Of a stretch of DNA of 55,590 nt, positions 42,919 to 53,247 are shown piece by piece. The stretch's first letter is position 1; every line of letters begins with the position of its first letter. Made by a program: the position numbers and the translations under genes. Under the pieces are notes generated by a model. That model saw only the letters and a list, made by a program, of their open reading frames with translations, made no database searches and was not told the DNA's origin. The DNA comes from an uncultured Clostridia bacterium (GTDB lineage: Bacteria; Bacillota; Clostridia; TANB77; CAG-508). The DNA is taken from contig CALXCA010000012.1 of the NCBI GenBank assembly GCA_944386685.1, forward strand, positions 1-55,590. The letters run 5' to 3'.

Positions 42919-43074
42919 GTGTACCTCCCTTTTATTATTTTATGAATGTATTTTATCATTGTTGAAGCTATCATGTCAAGTTACAATTAATTTAGAATTT
43001 GTGCCAAAAGTCACAGTTCAGTGAGAAATGTTACTGTCAAAATCAAATTAGAATCTTAGTTTAAAATATATCAA

Positions 43075-43117
43075 AAAACTTCCTATTAAACTAAATTCTA
43101 GTTTAATAGGAAGTTTT
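43075..43117 (-). terminator. terminator of rny
   Basis: A perfect 19-bp stem (AAAACTTCCTATTAAACTA with its complement) around AATTC lies 33 bp beyond the rny stop. In the minus direction it is followed by TTTTTTGA. Confidence 0.8.
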
Positions 43118-43149
43118 ATTTTTACGAATTTTTTTAGAAAATTTAAATT

Positions 43150-44691
43150 TTATTTAGCATAATCTACAACTCTAGTTTCTCTTATAACATTTACTTTTAT
43201 TTGACCTGGATAGTCCATTTCTTCTTCAATTCTTTTAGATACATCTCTTGCAAGTAATGTCATTTGGTCATCAGAGATTTTTTCTGGTTTTACTATAATT
43301 CTTACTTCTCTACCCGCTTGTATTGCAAATGATTTTTCAACTCCATCAAATGAATCTGCAATATTTTCTAAGTTTTCTAATCTCTTTATGTATGCTTCTA
43401 ATGTTTCTCTTCTTGCTCCTGGTCTTGAAGCAGATATAGCATCTGCTGCTTGTACAATTACTGCTTCTAAAGTTTGTGGCTCAACATCTCCATGATGTGC
43501 TTCTACTGCATTTATAACAAGTGGATTTTCTTTAAATTTCTTTAAAATTTCTACACCTATTTCTACATGTGTACCTTCCATATCATGGTCTAATGCTTTT
43601 CCTATATCATGTAATAATCCTGCTCTACGAGCAAGCTTTGTGTCTAGTCCAAGCTCATCTGCAATTATTCTAGCTAGATTTGATACTTCAATAGAATGAT
43701 TTAAAACATTTTGTCCATAGCTTGTTCTATATTTTAATTTTCCAATTAATTTGATAAGCTCTGGATTTAAACCAATTACTCCACTTTCCATTGCAGCTCT
43801 TTCACCTTCTGCTTGTATTGTTTCTGCTAATTCTTGTTTTGCTTTTTCTACCATTTCTTCGATTTTTGCAGGATGAATTCTTCCATCATCAATCAATTTT
43901 TCTAGTGCAATTCTTGCAACTTCTCTTCTTAATGGATCAAAACCTGATAATATAACAGCTTCTGGTGTATCATCTATGATTAAGTCTATACCAGTTAATG
44001 TTTCTAATGCTCTTATATTTCTTCCCTCTCTACCAATAATTCTACCTTTTACATCATCTGATGGAAGTGGAACCATTGATACAGTTGTCTCTGCAGAATG
44101 GTCTGCAGCACATTTTTGAATTGCATAACTAATAATTTCTTTTCCATTTTTAATTGCTTCATCTTTAGCTTTTTGTGTATAGTCTCTTACAAGTGTTGCT
44201 TTTTCTGCTGTTAAATCTTGTTCTACACTTTTTAATAACTTGTTTTTTGCTTCTTCCTCTGTTAGTTTTGCAATGTCTTGAAGAACTTTCATTTGTTCGG
44301 CATATAGATTTTCAATATCTTTTTTTCTATCATTCAAACTTTGTTCTTCTCGTTCTAATTCTTTTTCTTTTTGCTCAAAATGATCAGAACGTTTTTCAAG
44401 ATTTTCTTCTTTTTGAATAATTCTACTTTCTTGTTTTTGTATTTCGCCTCTTCTTTCTTTAATCTCCTTGTCTAGTTCATTTCTAGCATTCATAATTTCT
44501 TCTTTAGCTTTAATAATTTCTTCTTTTTTTAGGTTATCTGCTTCTACTTTTGCTAAATCTACTAGTCTTTTTGCTTCTTCTTCTGCTCCATTAATTTTTG
44601 ATTCTGCAATTTTTTTTCTGATAAAAATTCCAACTAGTATTCCTATTACTAATGAGATTAAGACAGCGGCTACAATGATTAAATTTTCCAT
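43150..44691 (-). CDS. rny: ribonuclease Y
   Basis: About 513 residues; the ATG at 44691 is 8 bases from GAGGTG, better than the ATG two codons upstream. N-terminal membrane helix ([20 protein letters not shown]), a long coiled coil (about 35-170), a KH domain ([15 protein letters not shown]) and an HD phosphohydrolase domain ([12 protein letters not shown]). It starts mRNA decay at the membrane. Length and motifs are canonical. Confidence 0.96.
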   Translation of the reverse strand: MENLIIVAAVLISLVIGILVGIFIRKKIAESKINGAEEEAKRLVDLAKVEADNLKKEEIIKAKEEIMNARNELDKEIKERRGEIQKQESRIIQKEENLEKRSDHFEQKEKELEREEQSLNDRKKDIENLYAEQMKVLQDIAKLTEEEAKNKLLKSVEQDLTAEKATLVRDYTQKAKDEAIKNGKEIISYAIQKCAADHSAETTVSMVPLPSDDVKGRIIGREGRNIRALETLTGIDLIIDDTPEAVILSGFDPLRREVARIALEKLIDDGRIHPAKIEEMVEKAKQELAETIQAEGERAAMESGVIGLNPELIKLIGKLKYRTSYGQNVLNHSIEVSNLARIIADELGLDTKLARRAGLLHDIGKALDHDMEGTHVEIGVEILKKFKENPLVINAVEAHHGDVEPQTLEAVIVQAADAISASRPGARRETLEAYIKRLENLENIADSFDGVEKSFAIQAGREVRIIVKPEKISDDQMTLLARDVSKRIEEEMDYPGQIKVNVIRETRVVDYAK

Positions 44692-44855
44692 AATCATACA
44701 CCTCTTCCTTATTTAATTTTCAATGTTCGAATAAATATATATATATGTTTCTTCTTATATTTTTATATATTTTTTCAACCTATTATATTTTATAATTATT
44801 ATTGTCAACTGTCAAGGGGTTTTAAAGAAAAATTGTGCAATTCCATTTATAGGTG

Positions 44856-45087
44856 GTTCCAGTTCAGCGAGAAATTTTGATATATTAATAATTGCATAAA
44901 TTTTTCGACTCAATACGGAAATATAAGAATTTCTAAAATAATTTTATGGCACCCTTTCACTTAGTCCTCGCTGGCGCTCGACGCGAACATTTTCCATAAA
45001 ATTAATTTAAGAAATTCTAAATTCCCTCCAATCGTATTCAAAATTTATTTATTATTAATATATCAAAATTTCCTACTGAACTGGAAC
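44856..45087. repeat. 230-bp imperfect palindrome between rny and xerD
   Basis: GTTCCAGTTCAG at 44856 and CTGAACTGGAAC at 45076 mark the ends. The arms share long runs (AATTTTGATATATTAATAAT; ATTTTATGG) with small differences, and the middle is GC-richer (CTCGCTGGCGCTCGACGCGA). A truncated relative (CAGTTCAGTGAGAAAT) is near 43015. This fills the 44692-45150 spacer; no gene is present. Confidence 0.65.
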
Positions 45088-45150
45088 TCTAGGATGATGG
45101 TCTTGAATAAAATAGAACTCTAGGTTTTAAATCTAAAGTTCTTAAAATTC

Positions 45151-46032
45151 TTATGCTCTTGGATGAGCTTTTTTATATATATTTTTTAAACCTTCATCTT
45201 GAAATTGCATATATACTTGAGTTGATAAAATATCTGAATGTCCAAGCATTGTTTGAATAGATTTTAAATCTGCTCCATTTTGTAATAAATGAGTTGCAAA
45301 TGAATGTCTTAAAACATGTGGTGTTATATCTTTTTCTATATGTGCTTGTTCTTTATAATATTTAATAATTTTCCAAAATCCTTGTCTTGTTAGTCTTTGA
45401 CCATTTACATTAACAAATAATGCTTTTTCATTTTCATCTTTAATCATAATATTTCTAGCATTATTTATATATTCTTTTAAAGCTTTTAATGACATTTCTC
45501 CAATTGGAACTGTTCTTTCCTTTTTATCGTTTTTACATGTTGCAAAACCTTTATCTAAATCTATATCATCTATGTTTAAAGATATAATTTCTGTAACTCT
45601 CATTCCTGTTGCATAAGCAAATTCTAACATTGCTTTGTCTCTAGTTCCTTTTAAATCAACTGGTTTTGGTTGGTCTAATAATAATGCTACTTCATTTGAT
45701 GTTAAAACACTTGGAATTCTTTTTTCTATTTTTGGTGATGAAATTCCCTCAGTAGGGTCATTTTCTATTCCCTTATTTTTTACTTCATATTGATAAAATG
45801 ATCTTATTGAAGCTAGCCCTCTTGATATTGTTGATGATTTTTTGCCTATTTCTTGTAAATGTGTTATATAATCTTTTATTCCTTCATCTGTTTCTTCATT
45901 ATATGCTTTCCCTTGTTCATTTAAATACTTTTCATATTGTTTTAGATCTCTTTCATATGATTGTAATGTATTATTTGATACTTTTTTATCATTCTCTAAA
46001 AAATTAAAAAATAAGTTTAATTGTTCTTCCAT
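45151..46032 (-). CDS. xerD: site-specific tyrosine recombinase XerD
   Basis: About 293 residues from the ATG at 46032, 7 bases after AAGGTGGG. Catalytic residues R145, H239, R242, H265 and Y274 (STQVYMQF) are all present. Family role: resolves chromosome dimers at dif. Its location directly downstream of spoIIM matches the Bacillus spoIIM-ripX neighbourhood, which supports the chromosomal enzyme rather than a phage integrase. Confidence 0.9.
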   Translation of the reverse strand: MEEQLNLFFNFLENDKKVSNNTLQSYERDLKQYEKYLNEQGKAYNEETDEGIKDYITHLQEIGKKSSTISRGLASIRSFYQYEVKNKGIENDPTEGISSPKIEKRIPSVLTSNEVALLLDQPKPVDLKGTRDKAMLEFAYATGMRVTEIISLNIDDIDLDKGFATCKNDKKERTVPIGEMSLKALKEYINNARNIMIKDENEKALFVNVNGQRLTRQGFWKIIKYYKEQAHIEKDITPHVLRHSFATHLLQNGADLKSIQTMLGHSDILSTQVYMQFQDEGLKNIYKKAHPRA

Positions 46033-46136
46033 TTCATTTCCCACCTTAAAATTTTATTTAATAAATTTTACATAAATAATGTACTTCTTTGTTATATCAA
46101 ATTTTTTTGAAATTGTAAATAGCTTTTTATAGTTTT

Positions 46137-46766
46137 TTAAAAATATTTAGAAAAAATTAATGTTACTCTATAAGATACTTCTATTTTTATTATAGAAGAA
46201 ATAATTAAGGCAAATAATATAAACAAAGAAATAATACTATGTTTAAAAATTGATAATTTTATATTTTCTTTTCTTCTATCTTTGATTATTGATTTATATA
46301 ATTTTACACTACTAACTCCAAGAACTAATAATGATGGAATAAATATTGCATTTTGCAAAAAAATTGTTAGTAGTATAAACATAAATCCTTTCCATTTACC
46401 TAATGTTAAGACACATGCAGATATTGTATACCCTAAACAAAAACCTCTTGTTAAAATTGTTCCAAATACTATTGGAATACCTATTATAGTTGTTCCTGCA
46501 AACCACAATAATAAAACTAATAATATATTATTATGAATATCATTTTTTAGTCCTCCAAGGAAGTCTACATTTTGAAGAGTTTTCATTTCATCTATATATG
46601 TATTTATATATTGTAAAATATTATCTTTTGATTCTGTTTGGTTTATAAATAATACCCCTAAAAATATACCAATTATAAAAATAATGGTTACAATTACGTA
46701 TGATTTAATATTATTTAAAATTTCTTGCTTAATAATATTTAGTATTTCTTTCTTTCTCTTTTGCAT
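46137..46766 (-). CDS. spoIIM: stage II sporulation protein M
   Basis: About 209 residues from the ATG at 46766, after AAGGAGAA. Five hydrophobic segments and the SpoIIM pattern (FLGVLFINQTES; NNILLVLLLWFAGTTIIGIP; FILLTIFLQNAIFIPSLLVL). In sporulators it scaffolds the SpoIIDMP engulfment complex; homologues also occur in non-sporulators. Neighbours xerD and YqxK/EndoQ match the usual order. Confidence 0.9.
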   Translation of the reverse strand: MQKRKKEILNIIKQEILNNIKSYVIVTIIFIIGIFLGVLFINQTESKDNILQYINTYIDEMKTLQNVDFLGGLKNDIHNNILLVLLLWFAGTTIIGIPIVFGTILTRGFCLGYTISACVLTLGKWKGFMFILLTIFLQNAIFIPSLLVLGVSSVKLYKSIIKDRRKENIKLSIFKHSIISLFILFALIISSIIKIEVSYRVTLIFSKYF

Positions 46767-46852
46767 TCCGCTTCTCCTTATTAAATATTTATACATAATA
46801 TCTATTCAATAAGGAAATTTTTAGAACTTTTTATGAACGCCAATATTATTAA

Positions 46853-48085
46853 TTATTTAATTATTTTGCAATACCGCATTAAAAAGTTTTTTAATTGGCA
46901 GATACTTTTCCGGTAAATGCCTCCTCCACCAGATTCTACTTTCATTTTGCCTTCACGAGCATTTATAATATTTTTAGCAATTTTTTCGCCTACAACTGCT
47001 TCTATGTCATTTTCTGATAATTTATGTAATATATTCATTTCTGTTTCAAATGTATCTATTAATTTATCTATTGTCTTTCCACCAACACCAGGAATAAAGT
47101 TTAGCGGAATCTGATAAATATATGGAGGTCTATTCTCTGGGCTTTTGGTAATTTCTTTGTCTTTAATTAATTCAATTCTATCAAATACACCAAATGTTAC
47201 TTTTTCACTTCCACAGTTTGGACATTTCTCAACTGGTTCTTTAGTTTCAATTGTACAATCACAATTATCACAGTGTGTTCTATGGTATTTTCCAAGTTTA
47301 GGGTCAACACCATAATTGGCTATCACTTTACGTCCATTTTCGTTTTTAAGAGCTTTTACAACTTCATTAAAACTAATATCTTCAACTAACATTTTATTAT
47401 ATTCTCTAGCTATTTTAGGAAGAGAATGTGCATCAGAATTAGTTACAAATGTTTTTGTTTCTAATTCTGAAATCATATCTGCTAAATATGTATCAGAACT
47501 TAACCCTAATTCTACTGCAAAAATCTTGTTATATTTTTCTTTAAAAATGTTCTCTATTCTATCAGTACAATTTCCATAGTAACTCTTAAATGGTGTAAAA
47601 ATATGTGCAGGTATTAAAATACCATTATATTTTTCTACAATATCTATTAAATCATATCCAGATAAATCTGATCTTTGTGTACTTAATGTTATATTTTTTA
47701 TATGATGACTCATCTCATTAGAAAAATTTTTTATGTCTTGCAAATGTGGAAAATAGCATAAATTATGTGCACTTCCACTTTTTCCATTTCTGCCTTTTTC
47801 TGATGTTTCTACTTCACTTCCTAATATAATACAAACCTTATCTTTGTATATAATTCCACCATCTTTTAATTCATATGCTTCACCTGTTTTTAGAAAATTT
47901 TCAATGTCTTCTATTACATAAGGTGATGCACAATCTATTACTCCAACAATTTGTATTCCCTTTCTGTCTGCACATTCTTTTGCAATATTTGCAAAATTTA
48001 AACTTCTTGCAGCAGTTATTTTAATTGGCTTACCATTTTCACTTCTACCTATATGGACATGTAAATCAGCAAATACTTCGTACAT
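46853..48085 (-). CDS. endonuclease Q / YqxK family protein
   Basis: A 410-residue protein with a PHP phosphoesterase domain (FADLHVHIGRSENGKPIKIT at the start) and a zinc-ribbon (CDNC...CPNC near 275-295), then a helix-hairpin-helix-like region (FIPGVGGKTIDKLIDTF). EndoQ cleaves DNA 5' of deaminated bases. The last 20 or so residues after SGGGGIYRK look unlike the family; the DNA there shares ATTTTGCAATACCGC with the palindrome at 39781, suggesting a repeat altered the C-terminus. The ribosome binding site is separated from the ATG by a hairpin. Confidence 0.85.
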   Translation of the reverse strand: MYEVFADLHVHIGRSENGKPIKITAARSLNFANIAKECADRKGIQIVGVIDCASPYVIEDIENFLKTGEAYELKDGGIIYKDKVCIILGSEVETSEKGRNGKSGSAHNLCYFPHLQDIKNFSNEMSHHIKNITLSTQRSDLSGYDLIDIVEKYNGILIPAHIFTPFKSYYGNCTDRIENIFKEKYNKIFAVELGLSSDTYLADMISELETKTFVTNSDAHSLPKIAREYNKMLVEDISFNEVVKALKNENGRKVIANYGVDPKLGKYHRTHCDNCDCTIETKEPVEKCPNCGSEKVTFGVFDRIELIKDKEITKSPENRPPYIYQIPLNFIPGVGGKTIDKLIDTFETEMNILHKLSENDIEAVVGEKIAKNIINAREGKMKVESGGGGIYRKSICQLKNFLMRYCKIIK

Positions 48086-48096
48086 TTATTTTATTT

Positions 48097-48122
48097 AAGT
48101 TAGCTCTCACAAGAGCTAACTT
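48097..48122 (-). promoter_or_regulatory. hairpin between ribosome binding site and start of the EndoQ gene
   Basis: AAGTTAGCTCT and AGAGCTAACTT form a perfect 11-bp stem with a 4-base loop. In transcript order AAGGAGG (complement of 48125-48131) comes first, then the hairpin, then 11 bases, then the ATG at 48085. No other binding site is near the start, so the stem may bring the two together or control initiation. Confidence 0.5.
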
Positions 48123-48193
48123 ATCCTCCTTAAAAATATAATTAATACTTTAATTTTAAATATTTTTCTTGTTTTAAAGGTATAAGATAATAC

Positions 48194-48952
48194 CTATTCA
48201 TCAATATTTTTTAATATTTTTTCCTTTGTCTCATTACTAAACATAGATTTATTATCTATTATAGATTCATTATTTTTTAAAACTTCTTTGATTTTTTCAT
48301 CAACAGTTACAGAATAATCTATAGAAAGTTTTTTTACAAATTCTGGTATATCTTTAGATTCTCTCATTAATTTTTGTAATCTTGCAAAAACAGTTGTATT
48401 TACTATGCCTTGTATATATACTTTATCAAAAGTTAGTGCAAATTCTCTAAATATCTCTAAATATCTATTGTATTCACCTTTTAAATTCCTATGTTCGATT
48501 AATACCATTGCTTCATCAGGATGCATTCCAATTCTTTCTGGTCTATCTATTAACATACCTCCAAATTGGTCTACAAGTTCTAAAATATCACTTTCTGGTT
48601 CTCTTCTGTCTTGTTCGCTATATCTATTAACACCTTCACAAATTTTACAAAACCTATCATCAAATCCAAGTTTTTTTAAATATCTTGCACCTTCTATTGC
48701 ATATGTTTCAATTTTACCTAATTTTTGTGCATTTTCAACCTTTTTACAATTACATAATAAACATGCTGTTAATATTAAATTATGGTCTAGTTTTATATTT
48801 GTGTATTCTAAAAACATTCTTGCAATTTCACTCTTAAATATAATAGACTTGTCAAAATTAATTCCTAATCTTGGAGCTAAAAAATAAATAATTTCTTCCT
48901 TTGCAATTAAATCTTTTTCATTTAAAATATACTTAGCGAATTCTTCCATCAT
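48194..48952 (-). CDS. HD-domain-like protein, probably degenerate
   Basis: A 252-residue protein. The arrangement of helices and LDHNLILTACLLCNCKKVEN recalls HD/HD-GYP phosphohydrolases, but the key His-Asp pair is not visible. The middle has CKICEGVNRYSEQDRREPES and ILELVDQFGGML. AAGGAG precedes the ATG. It lies 18 bp downstream of ftsH and is likely co-transcribed. Confidence 0.55.
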   Translation of the reverse strand: MMEEFAKYILNEKDLIAKEEIIYFLAPRLGINFDKSIIFKSEIARMFLEYTNIKLDHNLILTACLLCNCKKVENAQKLGKIETYAIEGARYLKKLGFDDRFCKICEGVNRYSEQDRREPESDILELVDQFGGMLIDRPERIGMHPDEAMVLIEHRNLKGEYNRYLEIFREFALTFDKVYIQGIVNTTVFARLQKLMRESKDIPEFVKKLSIDYSVTVDEKIKEVLKNNESIIDNKSMFSNETKEKILKNIDE

Positions 48953-48970
48953 TTGTTTCTCCTTTTCTTT

Positions 48971-50794
48971 TTAAATATTAAAGAATTTATTAAATTCTTC
49001 TTCATTAATTTTTTCTTTTGCTATCAACTCAGAAGCAATTGCATGTAATAAATTCATGTTTTGTAATAAAATTTGTTGTGCTCTTTGATATGCAACATCA
49101 ATTAGTTTTTTAACTTCTTGTCCAACAACATCTTCCATATTATTTCCAAGTAATTGATATTCGTAATTTCCTTCACTATCTTTTAAACAAATAGGTCCAA
49201 CTATATCACTCATTCCATAAACAGTTACCATATCTTTTGCAATATTTGTAGCCACTTCTATATCATTACTTGCACCTGTAGAGATATCATTTAAAACAAT
49301 CTTTTCTGCTGCACGACCACCTAATAATGCTACAAGTTTTTCTTCCATTTCAGTTTTTGATATAAAATATTTGTCTTCATTAGACTTATACATTGTATAT
49401 CCACCTGCAACACCTCTTGGAACAATAGAAACCTCTTTAACAGCTGTTTGTGTTGGTAAAAATTGACTAACTATTGCATGTCCTGCCTCATGATATGCTG
49501 TTAATTTTTTATCTTTATCAGATGTTTTTCTACTTGTTTTTTCTAACCCTACTGTAACTTTTTTAACAGCTTCATCAAGGTCTTCGTTTGTAATTGCACT
49601 ATGTTGTTTTTTTGTTGCAATAATTGCTGACTCATTTAAAATATTAGCTAATTCTGCACCTGTAAAGCCTGCTGTGTCTTCTGCAATACTGTGTAAAGAT
49701 ACATCTGGAGAAAGTTTTTTGTCTCTTGAATGTATTTTTAATATTTCTTCTCTTCCAATAATATCTGGAGATGGAATAGTAACTTGTCTATCAAATCTTC
49801 CAGGTCTTAGTAATGCTTTGTCTAACATTTCTGGTCTATTTGTTGCAGCTAAAACAATTATTGTTTCTTCTGATGAAAAACCATCCATTTCTACTAATAA
49901 TTGGTTTAAAGTTTGGTTATTTTCTGTCTCTGCACCACTATTACTTGTCCTTCTTGACCCAATTGCATCAATTTCATCTATAAATACTATACAAGGAGAT
50001 AATCTTCTAGCCTTATCAAATAATTTTCTAACTCTTGATGCTCCAAGACCTGCAAACATTTCTATAAATTCTGATCCACTCATTGAAATAAACGGAACAT
50101 TTGCTTCACCAGCAATTGCTTTTGCAATTAATGTTTTTCCTGTTCCAGGTTTACCATACAATAGAACACCTTTTGGAATTTTTGCTCCCATTTCTGTAAA
50201 TTGCTTTGGCTGTTTTAAAAACTCAACAATTTCTTTTAATTCTTCCTTTTCTTCATCTAAACCTGCAATATCATCAAAAGTTACTTTTGTACTTCTTTCT
50301 GTATCTTCATATACTTGTCCTTTTTCTCCAAGACCTTGCATTTTAAATATCATAATAAATAATGCTAGCATTATTAATGTTGGTAATAATGAAAAGAAAT
50401 AAGATGGAATTTGTACTAAAATACTTTGTGGTTTTTGTGTTAATTTTATTTCATTACCCTCAAGAGCTTGGTTTTGAATTAACTCCATAAAAACTTGTGT
50501 ATTTGGAATTATTGCCTTTTTTTCTTCCTCAACTTCTTTTAGTTTTACTTTTAATGTTGTACTTCCAACTGTCATTTCTATTTCTTCAACATTTTTGTTT
50601 TGTATTTCTTTTATTAATTCTGTATAAGCAAGTGTATTTTCATCTTCTTTATTTTTGTTTTTTTGTTGGAATACTATTAATACAGCAGTAACGGCAATTA
50701 ATATAATTAATAATACTATTAACAAAATTAGTTTAGCTGTTTCTTGCTTTTTCTTTTGTTTGTTTGAATCTTTATGTTTATTATTTTTACTCAT
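48971..50794 (-). CDS. ftsH: ATP-dependent zinc metalloprotease FtsH
   Basis: A 607-residue protein: cytoplasmic Lys-rich start, two membrane helices (21-43 and 133-151), AAA+ domain with GKPGTGKT (214-221) and FIDEIDA (271-277), second region of homology with RPGRFDRQ, and the zinc site HEAGH (435-439). The pore loop reads MFAGLGASRVR, an Ala where Val is usual. It degrades membrane and regulatory proteins. Length is slightly short of many homologues at the C-terminus. Confidence 0.97.
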   Translation of the reverse strand: MSKNNKHKDSNKQKKKQETAKLILLIVLLIILIAVTAVLIVFQQKNKNKEDENTLAYTELIKEIQNKNVEEIEMTVGSTTLKVKLKEVEEEKKAIIPNTQVFMELIQNQALEGNEIKLTQKPQSILVQIPSYFFSLLPTLIMLALFIMIFKMQGLGEKGQVYEDTERSTKVTFDDIAGLDEEKEELKEIVEFLKQPKQFTEMGAKIPKGVLLYGKPGTGKTLIAKAIAGEANVPFISMSGSEFIEMFAGLGASRVRKLFDKARRLSPCIVFIDEIDAIGSRRTSNSGAETENNQTLNQLLVEMDGFSSEETIIVLAATNRPEMLDKALLRPGRFDRQVTIPSPDIIGREEILKIHSRDKKLSPDVSLHSIAEDTAGFTGAELANILNESAIIATKKQHSAITNEDLDEAVKKVTVGLEKTSRKTSDKDKKLTAYHEAGHAIVSQFLPTQTAVKEVSIVPRGVAGGYTMYKSNEDKYFISKTEMEEKLVALLGGRAAEKIVLNDISTGASNDIEVATNIAKDMVTVYGMSDIVGPICLKDSEGNYEYQLLGNNMEDVVGQEVKKLIDVAYQRAQQILLQNMNLLHAIASELIAKEKINEEEFNKFFNI

Positions 50795-50813
50795 TTTTTA
50801 TTTCATTCCTTTC

Positions 50814-51881
50814 TTAAGCCTCAGAGCCATTAGTTTCTTCTCCATTATTATCCTTTTTTTCTTTTTTATCTTCATTGTCTTCTTTTCTATCTTTTTCTAC
50901 TGGTTCTCTTGGTTCAACTGTTGGTTCTTTTTCCTCTTGCTCTTTTATTTCTTGTCTAACTTTTTCTTGTTCTTTTTTTATTTTTTCAACTTCTTGTAAT
51001 CTTTTTATTAAATCATCTTTTAATAGGAAAATTACAGTTACTAAATATACATATGCAATTGTTATATAAGCTACTTGGAAGTAACTTATTATGAAAGTTG
51101 TAAATATATTTATAGTTATATAAATCATATTTAAGATTGTAGGTAATGTTAATGCATAAACTGACATATTGTATATTGCTACAAATCTAATTTTTATTCT
51201 TGTAATAACTGTTGTTAACCAACCAAATACAGCTATTTCTAATGCATTAATAGCCATTACTATAATTTCTGCCACTAAAAATGTTAAAAATGCAGATACA
51301 GAGTAATTTATATAGAAACTATTCATTCCTGAACCACGCATAAATTCTACCAATTGGGCTTTATTAAATGATTTAATGTCTTCTCCTGTATAACTTTTAA
51401 TAAAGTCTTGATATGTATATGGGCTAACACTAGCTTCTATATCATCTGTTACAGTTTGAATTACTATCTGATTTTTAAAGAAAAAAATTGTTATTCCATT
51501 TTGACTATTTTGCTCTCGAAATAATACTTTTTCTTCTTTATCTTCTATTAAAGGATTTATTATAATTCTATCAATTCCATCATATGCAACTTCTTCAATA
51601 AAAATAGGTTCTGTTACATCCATTTGAATATTTCCATCTTCATAAGTAAATTCAGGTATATTATTCTGGACATAATCAGCTAACTGAAATACTACATTTT
51701 TCATTGAAATAGTTGAGCCAATGGTCATACATAATGTTACAAATGCACTTAGTATAATTAAGTATTTTAAAGCCCTACCAAATCCTTCTGTTGCCATTTC
51801 TGGATATTTTTCAAATTTTGTTATAGAATACCAGACTTTTTTAAAAAATCCAATATTAACTATTTTCTGATTAATTTTCAT
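50814..51881 (-). CDS. DUF1189 family membrane protein
   Basis: A 355-residue protein with an N-terminal membrane segment (37-58), an external domain (about 60-195), three to four further membrane segments and a very charged Glu/Lys tail from about 300. The start FFKKVWYSITKFEKYPEMAT is typical of DUF1189. It lies 19 bp upstream of ftsH. Role unknown; some members are linked to cell-envelope processes. Confidence 0.7.
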   Translation of the reverse strand: MKINQKIVNIGFFKKVWYSITKFEKYPEMATEGFGRALKYLIILSAFVTLCMTIGSTISMKNVVFQLADYVQNNIPEFTYEDGNIQMDVTEPIFIEEVAYDGIDRIIINPLIEDKEEKVLFREQNSQNGITIFFFKNQIVIQTVTDDIEASVSPYTYQDFIKSYTGEDIKSFNKAQLVEFMRGSGMNSFYINYSVSAFLTFLVAEIIVMAINALEIAVFGWLTTVITRIKIRFVAIYNMSVYALTLPTILNMIYITINIFTTFIISYFQVAYITIAYVYLVTVIFLLKDDLIKRLQEVEKIKKEQEKVRQEIKEQEEKEPTVEPREPVEKDRKEDNEDKKEKKDNNGEETNGSEA

Positions 51882-52020
51882 AATTTTATATTTTCCTTCC
51901 TATTGCTTTAAACTTTATAATATTGATTTTATAATAATAATGTTTTAACTAGTTTATTAACTAGCCAATTTTTCAAATATAAAATCTATTATCTCTTCAA
52001 CATCCCTCTAATTAATAAAT

Positions 52021-53136
52021 TTAAATATATGTTCTAGTAATTTTACTATCTACAAACATTGGACTTACTTCAAAAAAAACTTCATCATTTATCTTAACAT
52101 TTTTATCTGAAATATCAACAGTTACATGATACATTCCTAATCTACCTAAAACTTTACATTTTTCATCATTTATTTTAACAAATATTTCTTGTTTTTTAAA
52201 TAGATTTTTTAAATCTCTAACAATATATCTTATTTTATCTATTTTTCTATACATGTCTTTGTCTACTACAACATTAAAACCATCAGCATAACCACATGGA
52301 ACTATAGCAACTTTGGTTTCTTTTTTTGTTTTATATGAATTTGAATAACCTACATTATATCCTTTTGGTAATTCTTTTATTTCTGCAACATTGGATTTTA
52401 ATATTCCTACTCTTTTAAATCCCCAAGTATTTGGAATAGATATTCTCCCCAAAAGTGCAGATCCAATTCTTACAGCATTTAAATGCATGTCTTTAAAACG
52501 TAAAAATGCAGAAGAATTACAAATATGCAACATTCCTGTTTCAATATTATTTAATTTTAAAGTTTCTACACAGTCCAAAAACCTATCAAATTGAATTTGT
52601 GTTGATTCCCTTTTTCCAAAAAAAGCAATTGAAAAGTGAGAAAAAGTACCCTCTATTTTTATATTATTCCAACTTTTTAAATATTCTATCATTTTTTCTT
52701 TGTCAGAATAAATAAAACCATATCTTCCAAAGCCAGTATCTATTTTAAGGTGAACTCTAGCTTTTTTATTAGCAGAAGCTTCGTTTACAGCATCTCCCGC
52801 TTCTTTTGAACCTATTGTTAATATTATATTATTATCAATCATTTTTTGTATATCTTCTTTTACAGCTGTTGAAGACATCATTAAAATATCTTCTTTTATT
52901 CCACTTTTTCTTAATTCTAATGCTTCTTCTACTGTTGCAACTGCTAATATTTTTATTCCATTATCTATTAAAAATTTTGAGTATTGTATAAGTCCAAGTC
53001 CATAACCATTTCCTTTGACAACTGCAATAATTTTTACTTTTTCTCCACTATCATTTTTTCCATCTGCTTCTATTATTTTTTTTATAATTTTTAAATTATG
53101 CTTTATTTTATTTTTTTCAACTAATAATTCTTTCAA
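52021..53136 (-). CDS. alr: alanine racemase
   Basis: A 371-residue fold-type III PLP enzyme. The PLP-lysine motif reads IIAVVKGNGYGLGLIQYSKF; the usual form is VKANAYGHG, so two positions differ. The barrel is followed by FGRYGF, AVRIGSALLGRI, the catalytic-Tyr region NVGYSNSYKT and the AIVPCGYADGF motif. It supplies D-alanine for the cell wall. The variant motif leaves open a related amino-acid racemase. Confidence 0.88.
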   Translation of the reverse strand: MKELLVEKNKIKHNLKIIKKIIEADGKNDSGEKVKIIAVVKGNGYGLGLIQYSKFLIDNGIKILAVATVEEALELRKSGIKEDILMMSSTAVKEDIQKMIDNNIILTIGSKEAGDAVNEASANKKARVHLKIDTGFGRYGFIYSDKEKMIEYLKSWNNIKIEGTFSHFSIAFFGKRESTQIQFDRFLDCVETLKLNNIETGMLHICNSSAFLRFKDMHLNAVRIGSALLGRISIPNTWGFKRVGILKSNVAEIKELPKGYNVGYSNSYKTKKETKVAIVPCGYADGFNVVVDKDMYRKIDKIRYIVRDLKNLFKKQEIFVKINDEKCKVLGRLGMYHVTVDISDKNVKINDEVFFEVSPMFVDSKITRTYI

Positions 53137-53247
53137 TACTATTCTTCCTCTCAGTTGTTTATAAAATTCATTTAATTCAAGTTATTTATGTAAAATATAA
53201 ATTTTCTAAAACTTTACAAAAACAACTTATTTTTAAAATAAAAATTA

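Noticed and set aside
46054..46085. Second dif-like sequence upstream of xerD
   Set aside because: Only the XerD-arm-like TTATGTAAAAT matches; the centre and XerC arm do not.
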